Part shown: piece by piece, positions 7,848 through 16,628 of the stretch
How positions within the stretch are numbered: position 1 is the stretch's first letter
Layout of the letters: every line of letters starts with the position of its first letter
From: a virus
IMG/VR virus record: IMGVR_UViG_3300005731_000058
Coordinates: 1 to 41,522 of that record
Strand: one strand, 5' to 3'
DNA: 41,522 bases
The notes under the pieces: model-generated
What the model was told of the DNA's origin: nothing
The model's database searches: none
What the model saw: only the letters and a program-made list of their open reading frames with translations
Program-made: the position numbers and the translations under genes

Positions 7848-9179
7848 ATGCCTACCCAAAAGCACGAACGACTAATGGCGATTCAAGAGGAACAGGCAGA
7901 CGCGCAACGTCGCATGAATGCACTCCTCGAAACAACCGACAACCGTGACCTCGACGCAGAAGAAGAAAAAGAGTTCGACGAACTTGAATCGAAAATGAAA
8001 TCACTCAAGAAACGGGAAGCACGCGAGCAGGCGTACCTGGATTCGCTCCCAGAACCGTCTGCCAGCGATGTTGTGACTGTTGTAACGGCCAACGAGCCAC
8101 GATTCGGAAAGCAGCGGGAAGCGTTTGAGGATGACCCGAAATGCGGGTATGCGACACACCGTGAGTTCCTCATGGAAGTGTTGGACGTGACTCAGAACCG
8201 TGCGGAGCCGTCATCGCAGTTGAAGTTTCTCTCGGCGGCTGGCTCTGATGAGCACTCCACAACCAATGATAGCCGTGGTGGATTTCTGGTCCCTGAGGGG
8301 ATGTCTCCAGGTATGTTGTCTCTGGGTGCTGAAATGGACCCGACGGCATCGCGGGTAACACCTGTTGCGATGACTTCACCGATTGTAAAGTTCAATGCTC
8401 GCGTTGACAAGAATCACTCAACATCGGTTAGCGGTGGGCTGACTGTTTCGCGTCGCGCAGAAACGCAGACAGCCGCATCAAGTCGCATGGCGTTCGAGCA
8501 GGTGCGGTTGGAAGCAACAGGACTCTTTGGAGTCTCTTACGCTTCTGAAGAGTTGCTTGAGCGTTCCCCAATGTCGTTTGTCTCAATCCTTGAGGCAGGC
8601 TTCAATGATGAATTCTCCAGTAAAATGCTGGACGAAAAGCTCAACGGGACAGGCGTTGGCGAAGCGTTGGGTGTAAACAACGCAGCTTGCACAATCGCAG
8701 TTGCGAAAGAAGGCGGCCAGTCGGCCGATACTATTAACGGGACAAACATCCTGAAAATGCGTGAGCGGGCGTACAACTACGGTCGCAGCATCTGGATCGC
8801 GAACCACGACACTTATCGCCAGTTGGTCAACGCCCACTCAACATTGACAAACGATGACTACCCGTTGTTTGTCCATGGTAACGGAACCGATGTTCCTGAC
8901 ACCTTGTTAGGGCGTCCGATCTTCTTCAGTGAATACGCGAAGACTGTCGGGGACAAAGGCGACATTATTCTCGCTGACTGGTCTCAGTATCTATGGGGAA
9001 CACTTGGCTCCACGAATCCACGACGAGCTGATTCGATTCATGTTCGATTCTTGAACCATGAACGAACCTTCAAGTTCTGGATCAACAACGATGGCCAGCC
9101 GTGGTGGGATTCTGCACTGACTCCCAAGAATGGCGCAAACACTCTTAGTCCGTTTGTCACACTGGCAGAACGTGCCTAA
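7848..9179 (+). CDS. major capsid protein (HK97 fold)
   Basis: 443 residues from ATG 7848, preceded by GAAAGGTGG; the frame is open further upstream but through the terminator hairpin. Residues about 1-75 are a charged coiled coil (scaffold-like delta domain, removed by the protease in HK97). The mature domain begins after the SSQLKFLSAAG region near residue 120 and contains GGFLVPEGMSPGML, LLERSPMSFVSILEAGFNDEFSSK and a C-terminal FKFWINNDGQPWW. It forms the icosahedral shell. Confidence 0.93.
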   Translation: MPTQKHERLMAIQEEQADAQRRMNALLETTDNRDLDAEEEKEFDELESKMKSLKKREAREQAYLDSLPEPSASDVVTVVTANEPRFGKQREAFEDDPKCGYATHREFLMEVLDVTQNRAEPSSQLKFLSAAGSDEHSTTNDSRGGFLVPEGMSPGMLSLGAEMDPTASRVTPVAMTSPIVKFNARVDKNHSTSVSGGLTVSRRAETQTAASSRMAFEQVRLEATGLFGVSYASEELLERSPMSFVSILEAGFNDEFSSKMLDEKLNGTGVGEALGVNNAACTIAVAKEGGQSADTINGTNILKMRERAYNYGRSIWIANHDTYRQLVNAHSTLTNDDYPLFVHGNGTDVPDTLLGRPIFFSEYAKTVGDKGDIILADWSQYLWGTLGSTNPRRADSIHVRFLNHERTFKFWINNDGQPWWDSALTPKNGANTLSPFVTLAERA

Positions 9180-9207
9180 TTTGAATTTCTAACTCAAGGA
9201 GAATCAT

Positions 9208-9672
9208 ATGGCGTCTGCCATTGCAACGGAAAAGCTGTTTTCAGCACAGAAAATTGAGATGTTCGACCACGACCCAGGGGCAACATCAGCTACTCTTGTT
9301 TCTGGTTTTGGAACAAGTGGATATGCATCACTCAAAGACTACGGAGGGTTTGCGGCAGTTGCCATGTCGTCAACATTAACTGGCGCGGGGATTTCCAAAC
9401 TGGAGATTGTTGCAGCAGATGACACCAGTGGTACAAACCTAACTGTGGTCAAGGATTCCGGGGCTGTTGTTTGTGATGCGGTTGGCGACTATGTGGTTGA
9501 AGAATGCACCGCTGAAGAGATTGCACAACTCTCGTCAGCGGGCGGCTACAACCTGCAATATGTTGGCGTGCGAATTACCGTTGCCAACTCTGCCGACGAG
9601 GCGGTCGTCACGTGCATTCGGCACATGCCACGATTCCCTCAGTCAGGACTCACAGCCGATACGATCTCGTAG
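9208..9672 (+). CDS. putative head decoration/accessory protein
   Basis: 154 residues, ATG preceded by AAGGAG. Beta-rich, Ala/Ser/Thr-rich sequence with no membrane segment or catalytic motif. Its place directly after the capsid gene and before the connector genes is that of decoration or head-completion proteins. Role inferred from position only. Confidence 0.55.
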   Translation: MASAIATEKLFSAQKIEMFDHDPGATSATLVSGFGTSGYASLKDYGGFAAVAMSSTLTGAGISKLEIVAADDTSGTNLTVVKDSGAVVCDAVGDYVVEECTAEEIAQLSSAGGYNLQYVGVRITVANSADEAVVTCIRHMPRFPQSGLTADTIS

Positions 9673-9684
9673 GCTGATTCGATA

Positions 9685-9716
9685 GGAACCCCGCTTGCAA
9701 TCGTGAGCGGGGTTCC
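9685..9716 (+). terminator. strong hairpin after the capsid/decoration genes
   Basis: GGAACCCCGCT and AGCGGGGTTCC form a perfect 11-base stem with a 10-base loop. Only ACTTTAACT follows, so termination may be partial. Such a hairpin would protect the abundant capsid mRNA and lower expression of the connector genes downstream. Confidence 0.6.
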
Positions 9717-9738
9717 ACTTTAACTCAAAGGTTGATTG

Positions 9739-9960
9739 ATGCCAGTTGGTAAAGCAACGATACGATTTCTGGTAACTTACACCGTCAAAGACGAGGACTC
9801 CACGTACTACGAGGAGGGGCAGTCGTACACGATGGTTAAGAGTTCTGCTGAACACTTTATTCGACGTGGTCTGGCGGAAGAGGTTGAGACTCCAAAGCCT
9901 TCGGCGCCCAAGAAGGCCGAGAAGAAAACAGCAACCAGTGAAGACAAAAGCGATAAATAA
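9739..9960 (+). CDS. small head-tail region protein (73 aa)
   Basis: ATG 9739 is preceded by AAAGG; a TTG one codon earlier is possible. The N-terminal half is beta-like (KATIRFLVTYTVKDEDSTYYEEGQSYTM), the C-terminal third is a Lys/Glu/Pro-rich disordered tail. It resembles the small proteins found between capsid and connector genes of HK97-like phages. Function unknown. Its stop overlaps the next start (TAATG). Confidence 0.55.
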   Translation: MPVGKATIRFLVTYTVKDEDSTYYEEGQSYTMVKSSAEHFIRRGLAEEVETPKPSAPKKAEKKTATSEDKSDK

Positions 9961-10538
9961 TGCCACTGACCCTGACGACAGCACCGACCAGTGAACCGGC
10001 TTCAATCTCTGATTTGAAGTTATGGTTAGGCTATGGTGCAAACGATCAGGACAGCCTGTTCGATGAGTTGATTCGTGCTGCAAGGATGCACATCGAGAAC
10101 CGACTCTGGCGTCAGCTTGTCACGGCAACTTATACGCTGACGCTGGATGGGTTTCCTCGTATGGTTTATTTGCCTCGTCCACCATTTCAAAACTTAACAT
10201 CAATTCAGTACGTGGACGCAAATGGCGACACGCAAACGCTATCGAGTGCAAACTATCAGGTGTCGGGAACTGAACCCGCTATTATCTGTGAAGCGTACAA
10301 CAAAGTTTGGCCTGTCACTCGTTCCGTTAAAGATGCGGTGACATTGACCTTTGTCTCAGGGTATGGGACAGGTCATTCCATTCCAGAGCCAATCCGACAC
10401 GCAATTTTGATGACTGCTGCGAGTTGGTGGCAGGCGATTTCTTGCGGCGGGCAATCGTCACAGGATATGCCGCAGGTAGCCAAGTCGATGGTTGAACAGT
10501 ACGCAATCAAGGACCAGCGAATGTTGGTGGGGGTGTGA
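9960..10538 (+). CDS. head-tail connector protein (gp6-like)
   Basis: 192 residues. The N-terminus TSEPASISDLKLWLGYGANDQDSLFDELIRAARMHIENRLWRQL follows the pattern of HK97 gp6/phiE125 gp8-type connectors, with the FPRMVYLPRPPFQNLTSIQYVD and YGTGHSIPEPIRHAILM segments in the expected order. It forms the ring below the portal. Confidence 0.85.
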   Translation: MPLTLTTAPTSEPASISDLKLWLGYGANDQDSLFDELIRAARMHIENRLWRQLVTATYTLTLDGFPRMVYLPRPPFQNLTSIQYVDANGDTQTLSSANYQVSGTEPAIICEAYNKVWPVTRSVKDAVTLTFVSGYGTGHSIPEPIRHAILMTAASWWQAISCGGQSSQDMPQVAKSMVEQYAIKDQRMLVGV

Positions 10539-10539
10539 C

Positions 10540-10914
10540 ATGAGCCTGAAATGTCGTGATCGCCCACCATTGCGGTATGTGGCTACTATCCAGAAGCTGA
10601 AGACGACTGGACAGGACGCGAGCAATCAGCTTGATAAAACGTCAGCGAGTAACTGGGAAACGTACTGTAGCGGTCGACGTTGCTATGTTCGTGACGCTGG
10701 GAGCCGTGAACGGTTCTCTGATGATATCACTGTGGCGACAGTCAATAAGGTGGTTGGCATGTGGGCGGACCCATTAACTCGCAATATTAAGGCGTCCTAT
10801 CGACTGCAATACACTGACGTTGACGGTAACACACGGACATTACAGATAACTGGCGTCAAGGTCTCAGATGACACTAAATTCGTCACGCTCCAATGCTGGG
10901 AGGATGGTGACTGA
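10540..10914 (+). CDS. head-tail adaptor (head closure) protein
   Basis: 124 residues from ATG 10540 (a longer start inside the connector gene is unlikely). Beta-barrel type sequence: WETYCSGRRCYVRDAGSRER, then MWADPLTRNIKASYRLQYTD and LQITGVKV. Size, pattern and position match the SPP1 gp16/HK97 gp7-like head-tail joining family. TGATG overlap with the next gene. Confidence 0.75.
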   Translation: MSLKCRDRPPLRYVATIQKLKTTGQDASNQLDKTSASNWETYCSGRRCYVRDAGSRERFSDDITVATVNKVVGMWADPLTRNIKASYRLQYTDVDGNTRTLQITGVKVSDDTKFVTLQCWEDGD

Positions 10915-11405
10915 TGCCTGATCTGCAAATTGAAAATCTGGACCAGTTGCAAAAGAAAATGCAGCAGATGCTAAGGAATGGTGGAAAGCATTCCCGCAAA
11001 GCGGTCACTATGGCGGTTACTCCCATTGCAAAGGCGTATCGCACAGCAGCGCCAAATCCAAACCGAAAGCGTGAAGCCAGTCGAAAACGTGGGCGGCCCA
11101 TGAAGCGGGCAGTCTTCAAAAAGACGTTGAAAGGAAACAGGAAGCGTGAATCTCTTGCGAAAGCAGGCTTCAACGTCGCCAAGAAACGTCGCGATGATCG
11201 TAGGGCGTATCATGCACATTTACCATTGCTAGGAACAAAGAACCGGCAAACAAAGTCTGGTCAATTCCGTGGTCGAGTCACCTTTGCACGTGGTTCTGCG
11301 TTACGCCATCGCATTCGGGCAAGTGTTTCCGCTGGGCTGGTCCAAGCGAGGCGGATTGTCAATACAGAGTTATCACGATCTGTTCGCGATGAGTGGGAAT
11401 CATGA
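10914..11405 (+). CDS. tail completion protein (HK97 gp10-like)
   Basis: 163 residues, unusually rich in Arg and Lys. The start NLDQLQKKMQQMLRNGGKHSRKAVTMAVTPIAKAYRTAAP matches gp10-like neck proteins, and the C-terminus has the usual helix. Position between the adaptor and the tail terminator gene supports this. Confidence 0.75.
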   Translation: MPDLQIENLDQLQKKMQQMLRNGGKHSRKAVTMAVTPIAKAYRTAAPNPNRKREASRKRGRPMKRAVFKKTLKGNRKRESLAKAGFNVAKKRRDDRRAYHAHLPLLGTKNRQTKSGQFRGRVTFARGSALRHRIRASVSAGLVQARRIVNTELSRSVRDEWES

Positions 11406-11818
11406 GTACGACAATTAAAGGTGATTTGCGTTCTCAATGGGCAGCATTGTCTGTAATTACAACTGCTGGGGCGACTGTCGATATTGATCGCAGCAACCAA
11501 GGGACAGAAACTCCGAGAGTGGTGATTGAGCGCATTGAATACAGGAACTTTCCAACGCTTTCGGGCGTTGATGACTCATTGATCTTCGAGACGTTCCAGG
11601 TCGATTGTTATGGAAACACATCCAACGAGGCGGAGTTGATCAGTGACGCAATCAGTGAAGATATCGAAGCGATGAGCGGGAGCGTTGGGGCATCGCGAGC
11701 GGTCAAGGGGACAGAAATACAATCCAAAACTGACGCTTATACAGCCGATGAAATGGGTGGTGACGCAGGTGAGTCGCTTGTGTCAATTACATGTGAAATT
11801 CAACACGTTCCACAATAG
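11402..11818 (+). CDS. putative tail terminator protein
   Basis: 138 residues from ATG 11402, four bases overlapping the upstream gene. Sequence pattern (short helical start, RVVIERIEYRNFP, ETFQVDCYGNTSNEAELISDAISEDIEAM) fits gpU/DUF3168-like tail terminators, which cap the growing tail tube. Assignment rests on order and pattern. Confidence 0.65.
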   Translation: MSTTIKGDLRSQWAALSVITTAGATVDIDRSNQGTETPRVVIERIEYRNFPTLSGVDDSLIFETFQVDCYGNTSNEAELISDAISEDIEAMSGSVGASRAVKGTEIQSKTDAYTADEMGGDAGESLVSITCEIQHVPQ

Positions 11819-11828
11819 AAAGTGAATC

Positions 11829-12245
11829 ATGGCAATTATTGTTTCAAAAGGTACGGTTTTGGAATTCACGATTTCATCCGTCGATACCGCAGTTGCTCAG
11901 GTCATCGGAATTAACGTCGGCAAGCAGCAACCCGAGACATTTGACACAACGACACTGGCTGGTGGCGTTGGCAAGACAAAAGGGCGAACTGGGTATGCAA
12001 CGCAGGATGATACAACAGCAGAAATCTTCTACGATCCGGGACAAGCAACGCACCAGTTCATAGCGGCGTCTGTTGCGACTCCAGCAGAGGTTGATGGTAA
12101 CGTCGTCCTAACCGACGGGTCGACAACGCATCTCACGTTTACGGCGGCAGCGCTTGGTATTGATTTGGGTGTGGCGATGAATGACGGGCTTAAAAGCAAC
12201 ATTACAATCGAGCACTCAGGGCTTGTAGGATTTCCGACTTCATAA
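11829..12245 (+). CDS. major tail tube protein
   Basis: 138 residues, beta-rich, with a spaced ribosome-binding site (GAAAGTGA). It lies where lambda gpV-type tube genes lie, after the terminator and before the chaperones. GTVLEFTISSVDTAVAQVIG and the C-terminal NITIEHSGLVGFPTS are consistent with a tube fold of the gpV/gp17.1 type. Confidence 0.75.
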   Translation: MAIIVSKGTVLEFTISSVDTAVAQVIGINVGKQQPETFDTTTLAGGVGKTKGRTGYATQDDTTAEIFYDPGQATHQFIAASVATPAEVDGNVVLTDGSTTHLTFTAAALGIDLGVAMNDGLKSNITIEHSGLVGFPTS

Positions 12246-12254
12246 AGGTGAAAC

Positions 12255-12563
12255 ATGAAGGCTGAGCTACTTATTGACATGAAGGGGGCAAACCCTGACT
12301 TTGATAGGAAAAAGTTTTTTGATCTTAGCAACCAGGGTCTGCCGTATAGTATACCCTCGAAAATTAGCATTAAAGCGGGGACAATTATTGATGATCCTCA
12401 ATGCTTTTGGCTTGTCCGTTTTGGTTGCGCGAAGCCTGCTGACGAGGAATGCATGGCGGCGAATCCAGGTTGGTCAGAAGAACTCGCGGAAGAGCGGCTG
12501 GCAGTTTACAAAAAGACTGCGGCTGGGAAATTAACAGGAGACACGAAATACGATGCCGAATAA
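12255..12563 (+). CDS. hypothetical tail-region protein (102 aa)
   Basis: Starts nine bases after the tube gene stop with AAAGGTG upstream. Residues 44-54 (GTIIDDPQCFW) and a CAKPADEEC segment are notable, but no family is recognised. The stop overlaps the start of the tail chaperone gene by 11 bases, so the two are probably co-translated. Confidence 0.6.
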   Translation: MKAELLIDMKGANPDFDRKKFFDLSNQGLPYSIPSKISIKAGTIIDDPQCFWLVRFGCAKPADEECMAANPGWSEELAEERLAVYKKTAAGKLTGDTKYDAE

Positions 12564-12876
12564 AGCAACATTGCAGTCTCTAATAACGAAAACGCAAAGG
12601 CGGTATATCGAAGTTGAGATTCATGGGGATTTATACCGTATTCAATCATTGACTGCGATGGAGTGGATTGATTTCAACTCTACTGAAAATCGCCCACAGA
12701 TTGAAATTATCCAATTCTGTCTCGTTGACGATGATGGTTCACGACTCATCCCAGATGGCGAACCGACTGCTTGGCTCTGTGAACTAGATTCACAGATTAG
12801 TCATCAGTTAATGGATGCGTGCTGGAATCATTTATCACCTGACATGAAGGACGTGCAGGACACCGCAAAAAACTGA
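12553..12876 (+). CDS. tail assembly chaperone, short form (gpG-like)
   Basis: 107 residues, ending at the TGA that directly follows a slippery heptamer A_AAA_AAC (12867-12873). Position just before the tape measure gene and the small helical C-terminus fit lambda gpG. Most ribosomes make this form; a -1 slip yields the longer gpGT-like product with the frame at 12873-13187. Confidence 0.8.
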   Translation: MPNKATLQSLITKTQRRYIEVEIHGDLYRIQSLTAMEWIDFNSTENRPQIEIIQFCLVDDDGSRLIPDGEPTAWLCELDSQISHQLMDACWNHLSPDMKDVQDTAKN

Positions 12877-12932
12877 GAGGCGACTGGCTCAAATACTTCG
12901 GTATGACACTGAGCCTTGAGGCTGGTCGCCTC
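12867..12932 (+). other. -1 programmed frameshift site with stimulatory stem-loop
   Basis: The heptamer A_AAA_AAC is in the correct register of the upstream gene (AAA 12868-12870, AAC 12871-12873, then TGA). A nested structure follows three bases later: outer stem GAGGCGAC (12877-12884) with GTCGCCTC (12925-12932), inner stem GGCTCA (12886-12891) with TGAGCC (12910-12915). The downstream frame is exactly -1. Confidence 0.85.
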
Positions 12933-13187
12933 GACTACAGGAACGCATTGCATGAAATCAGCCAAGCTGACTTAGTAGATTGGCAAGCCTACGAGTCGCT
13001 AAATGGGCTAGGGCCAACGCGGGACGATACAAGAGCAGAAATACAAACTCGTTGGCTACTTGCCTCAAAAGGTGTTGATCCCGACGAAATGCAGTTTGAT
13101 GTTTACGACCAAGTTAGAGAGCTTGAGAAAGTTGACCCCTTAATGTTGCTGGCAGCTGCGTTTGGTTGTCCACCACCAATGAGATAA
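12873..13187 (+). CDS. tail assembly chaperone, frameshift extension (gpT-like)
   Basis: After a -1 slip the reading continues LRGDWLKYFGMTLSLEAGRLDYRNALHE..., giving a 211-residue fusion joined as 12553-12873 plus 12873-13187. The T part has the WLLASKGVDPDE and MLLAAAFGCPPP segments. It would recruit tape measure and tube proteins during tail assembly. An internal ATG at 12903 exists but has no clear ribosome-binding site. Confidence 0.78.
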   Translation: MRGDWLKYFGMTLSLEAGRLDYRNALHEISQADLVDWQAYESLNGLGPTRDDTRAEIQTRWLLASKGVDPDEMQFDVYDQVRELEKVDPLMLLAAAFGCPPPMR

Positions 13188-13188
13188 C

Positions 13189-14574
13189 ATGGCAGATCGC
13201 GACTTAGCATTAAACCTGATTGCACGCACCCAGCATTATAATTCTGGGATGCGTGAAGCTGCCAAGGAGACGCAATCCTACCAGAAGCAGACTCAGACCG
13301 CTGCCAAGTTCACTCGGGAGATGGGCAGGTCGATGTCGATGGCGGGACGCCAAAGCAGAGATGTGTCTGGCAAAATGAGTCAGGCACAGATGGCAGCGAC
13401 TCAAATGACGTTCGCCATTGATGACGCTGCGTCTGTCTACGGTACGACTGGACTCGCCGGTGCTGTGAGAGCATCAGCTAACAACTTGACGATGGTTGCT
13501 ATGCTCATGGGTGGATTGAAAGCACAGATTGCTGCGACTGCTGTTATGGTTGGCGTGCAATTGTGGATGGCTTTCGACAAAGCCGACAAGAAAGTTCAGG
13601 ACGCAAATGAAAGTCTGAAGCGATACCAAAAGATAATCACCTCAATGACATCCAGGGAGTTGGATTCATCTAACTTCACCGCAGGTCTTGCTGACATCGG
13701 AAGCAACAAAGAGGCGACCAAACAGATTGCTGACCGTCGCCGTGAGATGGAAGTTTTAATCAAAACGACCAAGCGATTGCAGTTAGAACAAGACGGAGCG
13801 AAAAGGAAACTGGCAGGCACGCGAGACGCGCCATCATATGCCGGAGAGCTTGCCAGAGGAATCCTGTTGAGAATAGGAATAGCCGAGAAAACGAAGGAGC
13901 AGTTAGAACTAGAAAAGAAACTCGCTGCGTCTGCGGAAGCACGCAAGAAATGGGCAGAAGATGGTAAGATTTTACAAGAGCAAATTACACAGAATAAAGC
14001 ACGCGAGCAAGCCATTCAGAATGAACTGAATCAACTGGAAGAGAGACGATTCCAGATTGCAAAAGAGCAGCAGGCAGAGCGATCAAAAGAGGCTGCGTTG
14101 CTGCTGTTTCAAATGATAAAGCAGCGAATCAAAGACAGTAAAGAAAAGCAAGAACAGGTCAAGCAGATCAGAGATGAAGTCTTGGCAATTAACGACCCTA
14201 AAAAATTCAGCAGGCAGCAAATCGAGGAGGATCGTCAACGCAGACTTGATGCACTGAAGGGGCAAAAAGGGAAAGGTGTCGATGATCTAATCAAGGCGAT
14301 CCATGAAGCTGCTGACAAACAGTTATCTGAGCTTGACAAAAAAGAACGCAAGGCGGTCAGAATCACTGGTCCAACATCAGCTTTAAAGGGGTCTCGCGAG
14401 GCAATGGAAATTCAACGACGCATGATTATCGGCAACCTGACCCAAAAAGACGAAATGCCTGCAATCGCGAAGCAGCAGCTTAATCAACAGAAGATACAGA
14501 CAAGGCTGTTGAAGAAGTCGTCAAGCGTTAACACGATGTCGCTTGTGGTCGGTGCGTTTACAGGAGGTGCGTGA
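13189..14574 (+). CDS. tape measure protein
   Basis: 461 residues, very rich in Lys, Gln and Ala coiled coil (about 140-460), with a hydrophobic segment near residues 100-128 (LTMVAMLMGGLKAQIAATAVMVGVQL). At about 0.15 nm per residue a tail of roughly 70 nm is expected, short for a siphovirus. It follows the frameshifted chaperone gene, as in most long-tailed phages. Confidence 0.85.
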   Translation: MADRDLALNLIARTQHYNSGMREAAKETQSYQKQTQTAAKFTREMGRSMSMAGRQSRDVSGKMSQAQMAATQMTFAIDDAASVYGTTGLAGAVRASANNLTMVAMLMGGLKAQIAATAVMVGVQLWMAFDKADKKVQDANESLKRYQKIITSMTSRELDSSNFTAGLADIGSNKEATKQIADRRREMEVLIKTTKRLQLEQDGAKRKLAGTRDAPSYAGELARGILLRIGIAEKTKEQLELEKKLAASAEARKKWAEDGKILQEQITQNKAREQAIQNELNQLEERRFQIAKEQQAERSKEAALLLFQMIKQRIKDSKEKQEQVKQIRDEVLAINDPKKFSRQQIEEDRQRRLDALKGQKGKGVDDLIKAIHEAADKQLSELDKKERKAVRITGPTSALKGSREAMEIQRRMIIGNLTQKDEMPAIAKQQLNQQKIQTRLLKKSSSVNTMSLVVGAFTGGA

Positions 14575-15518
14575 TGTCGGTTGTTTCAGTTGAGGAGATA
14601 CCAAACGACAGAGGCGGACTCGATGCGGGAAGCGTAGACGACCTCGGTGAGTCAAGAACATGGCTTATTGAGGCAGCAGACGCTTCGGTCACTCGTTTTC
14701 AGATCGTTAACCACTCGACATATATCTCGTCAAGCATCCCTAACTATTTAGCACCTCATCCCGAAAACGTGTTCTACACTTGCCGTAGTGTTCGCCTGGA
14801 GCATCAGTCAGGGAAGTATTGGTATGCGACTGCAAATTATTCGACCCAGCCAATCAGCAGGGAAGAGCGGGAGAGAAGCGAGACGCCAAACCCTGTTAAT
14901 CGCCTGACTCGGTTTTCTGTCGATTCGGTCGAGTTCCAGACATACCGTAACAAAGATGCAAGAGGAGTACCGTACAATAACAGTGCTGATGTCCCCTACC
15001 CACCTCAGATCCATGAGGATTCACGTTCGATACTACATGTTCGAAAGAACATTGGTTCGTTCAGGACTGATTGGTATCTCCTGAGAAATTCAGTCAACAA
15101 AAGTCAAATCACTGTTTATGATGGCGCGAGCAGTGTCACAATTCAGGCAGGGAACGGACTACTAAAGAGGCTTGTCATGGGCTTCTTGACTGAGGAGAAT
15201 GGAGTTCAATTTTACACTCTTTCTGCGGATATCCACGTCAGCACAAACGGTTGGAAGAAAGAACTTCTCGACCAAGGATTTCAGGCACTAGACGACAGCG
15301 GCAATCTTGTAGCGATGAAAGTCTATGATAGTGATAGCGATGGAGATTCATCTGGTGAGTTGATCGACACCGTTGAGGAGCTACCGTTAAACGGAGAGGG
15401 AAAGCCCCTAAAAAAACCTGATGGCACTTACACCGATCCCCTGAAAGATTCAATTCAATTCAATGAGTTCGACGAATTTCGCGAGGAGGATTGGAGTTCT
15501 CTTCCTTTTTGGACATAA
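14574..15518 (+). CDS. putative distal tail/tail-tip protein
   Basis: 314 residues; ATG 14574 has AGGAGG six bases upstream and overlaps the tape measure stop. Beta-rich body (LIEAADASVTRFQIVNH, SVRLEHQSGKYWYATANYS) and a highly acidic C-terminal third (DSDSDGDSSGELIDT, EFDEFREEDW). Position directly after the tape measure suggests the distal tail role, but I cannot assign a family. Confidence 0.6.
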   Translation: MSVVSVEEIPNDRGGLDAGSVDDLGESRTWLIEAADASVTRFQIVNHSTYISSSIPNYLAPHPENVFYTCRSVRLEHQSGKYWYATANYSTQPISREERERSETPNPVNRLTRFSVDSVEFQTYRNKDARGVPYNNSADVPYPPQIHEDSRSILHVRKNIGSFRTDWYLLRNSVNKSQITVYDGASSVTIQAGNGLLKRLVMGFLTEENGVQFYTLSADIHVSTNGWKKELLDQGFQALDDSGNLVAMKVYDSDSDGDSSGELIDTVEELPLNGEGKPLKKPDGTYTDPLKDSIQFNEFDEFREEDWSSLPFWT

Positions 15519-15521
15519 AAA

Positions 15522-16157
15522 ATGACAACACAAATCACACAGACAGTCAGCCTTCCAGATGGCTTATTTGCAAATAAAATCATTGCCGATAACGCGGGGA
15601 TCTCGATATCAAAATTAGCACAGCGACCATTTGCACAGAATAACCTCGACTTACTTGATTTCCGGGTCCATGATGATGTGCGGGCATTCCTTCCAGATGA
15701 AGCGGCGTCAGATGATCTTGGGTTAGAGACATCAGCGACGTTTGGAACTAACGTCCCTGTGATTGACTCTGGAGACTTAGCGTCGGCCGGAGCGACAACA
15801 AGGTACGCACGATTTCAGATTTCCCTACCAGCGGAGTACGAGGATGGGGAAACAGTTCAAGTCCGTGTGCGAACCAAGTTTTCCACGGTTGCTGACACGT
15901 CAGGAACCGTGGATATCGAAGCCTATTTGGTTGGTGAAGCAGGTGCGGTTAGTGGTTCAGACTTATGTGCGACAGCCGCAACCAACAATAACTCAGCAAC
16001 AGCAGCAAATTACGATTTCTCGATCACGTCGACCAGCCTGGTTGCAGGTGATAAACTTGACTGCCGGTTGGCGTTAGCGATCAACGATGGGGCAACCGGA
16101 TCTGGTGTAGTGTGCTACGTTGAGTCAGTAAAGCTCCTCTGCGATATAAGAGGGTGA
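15522..16157 (+). CDS. putative tail fibre/tip protein
   Basis: 211 residues. N-terminus TTQITQTVSLPDGLFANKIIADNAGISISKLAQR resembles tail-attachment segments; the rest is a beta-sandwich-like Ser/Thr/Ala-rich domain (YARFQISLPAEYEDGETVQVRVRTKF). Probable fibre protein by composition and place; no family recognised. Confidence 0.55.
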   Translation: MTTQITQTVSLPDGLFANKIIADNAGISISKLAQRPFAQNNLDLLDFRVHDDVRAFLPDEAASDDLGLETSATFGTNVPVIDSGDLASAGATTRYARFQISLPAEYEDGETVQVRVRTKFSTVADTSGTVDIEAYLVGEAGAVSGSDLCATAATNNNSATAANYDFSITSTSLVAGDKLDCRLALAINDGATGSGVVCYVESVKLLCDIRG

Positions 16158-16160
16158 GTT

Positions 16161-16625
16161 ATGTCAAAGGGCGTCGTATTTACTAAGCATGAGGCTCAGC
16201 GCACAGAGAGAACTGTCGCTGACTCCGAGCGGCGCACAGGTAGCTTGCAGCTAAGAGAGAAGAAAGTCCGTGTCCGCAGTAGCGGCGGGGTCGAAGAGTG
16301 CGTCACTCAATATGCAATCTGGTTTTCAGGTCGACCAACTGGCGGATCGACATCCATACCATTCTCAGTGGCCGGTGACTCTGAGAACGTCACGATTGGG
16401 TGGGATTATAGCGTCGATGACACTCGCACGGCACTGGCGACCCACTCTCGGATTGCGTACGATGATACTGTGGTCACAAGTCCAGGTGGGTCGCTTCCTC
16501 ATCAGGTGATACGCTTTTACTTCGAGGGGATAACAGGAACCTACTCGGTCGTCATTGGAAATCAAACTGATAGTTTCACGGGAGGCTCGTCTCCTTACTC
16601 AACTATCGATCAATGCTGCGGATAA
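16161..16625 (+). CDS. hypothetical tail-region protein (154 aa)
   Basis: N-terminal charged segment (about 1-45) followed by a beta-rich domain with FSVAGDSENVTIGWDYSVDD and VIRFYFEGITGTYSVVIG, reminiscent of carbohydrate-binding or Ig-like modules. Begins three bases after the previous stop and belongs to the tail-tip cluster. Confidence 0.5.
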   Translation: MSKGVVFTKHEAQRTERTVADSERRTGSLQLREKKVRVRSSGGVEECVTQYAIWFSGRPTGGSTSIPFSVAGDSENVTIGWDYSVDDTRTALATHSRIAYDDTVVTSPGGSLPHQVIRFYFEGITGTYSVVIGNQTDSFTGGSSPYSTIDQCCG

Positions 16626-16628
16626 TAT

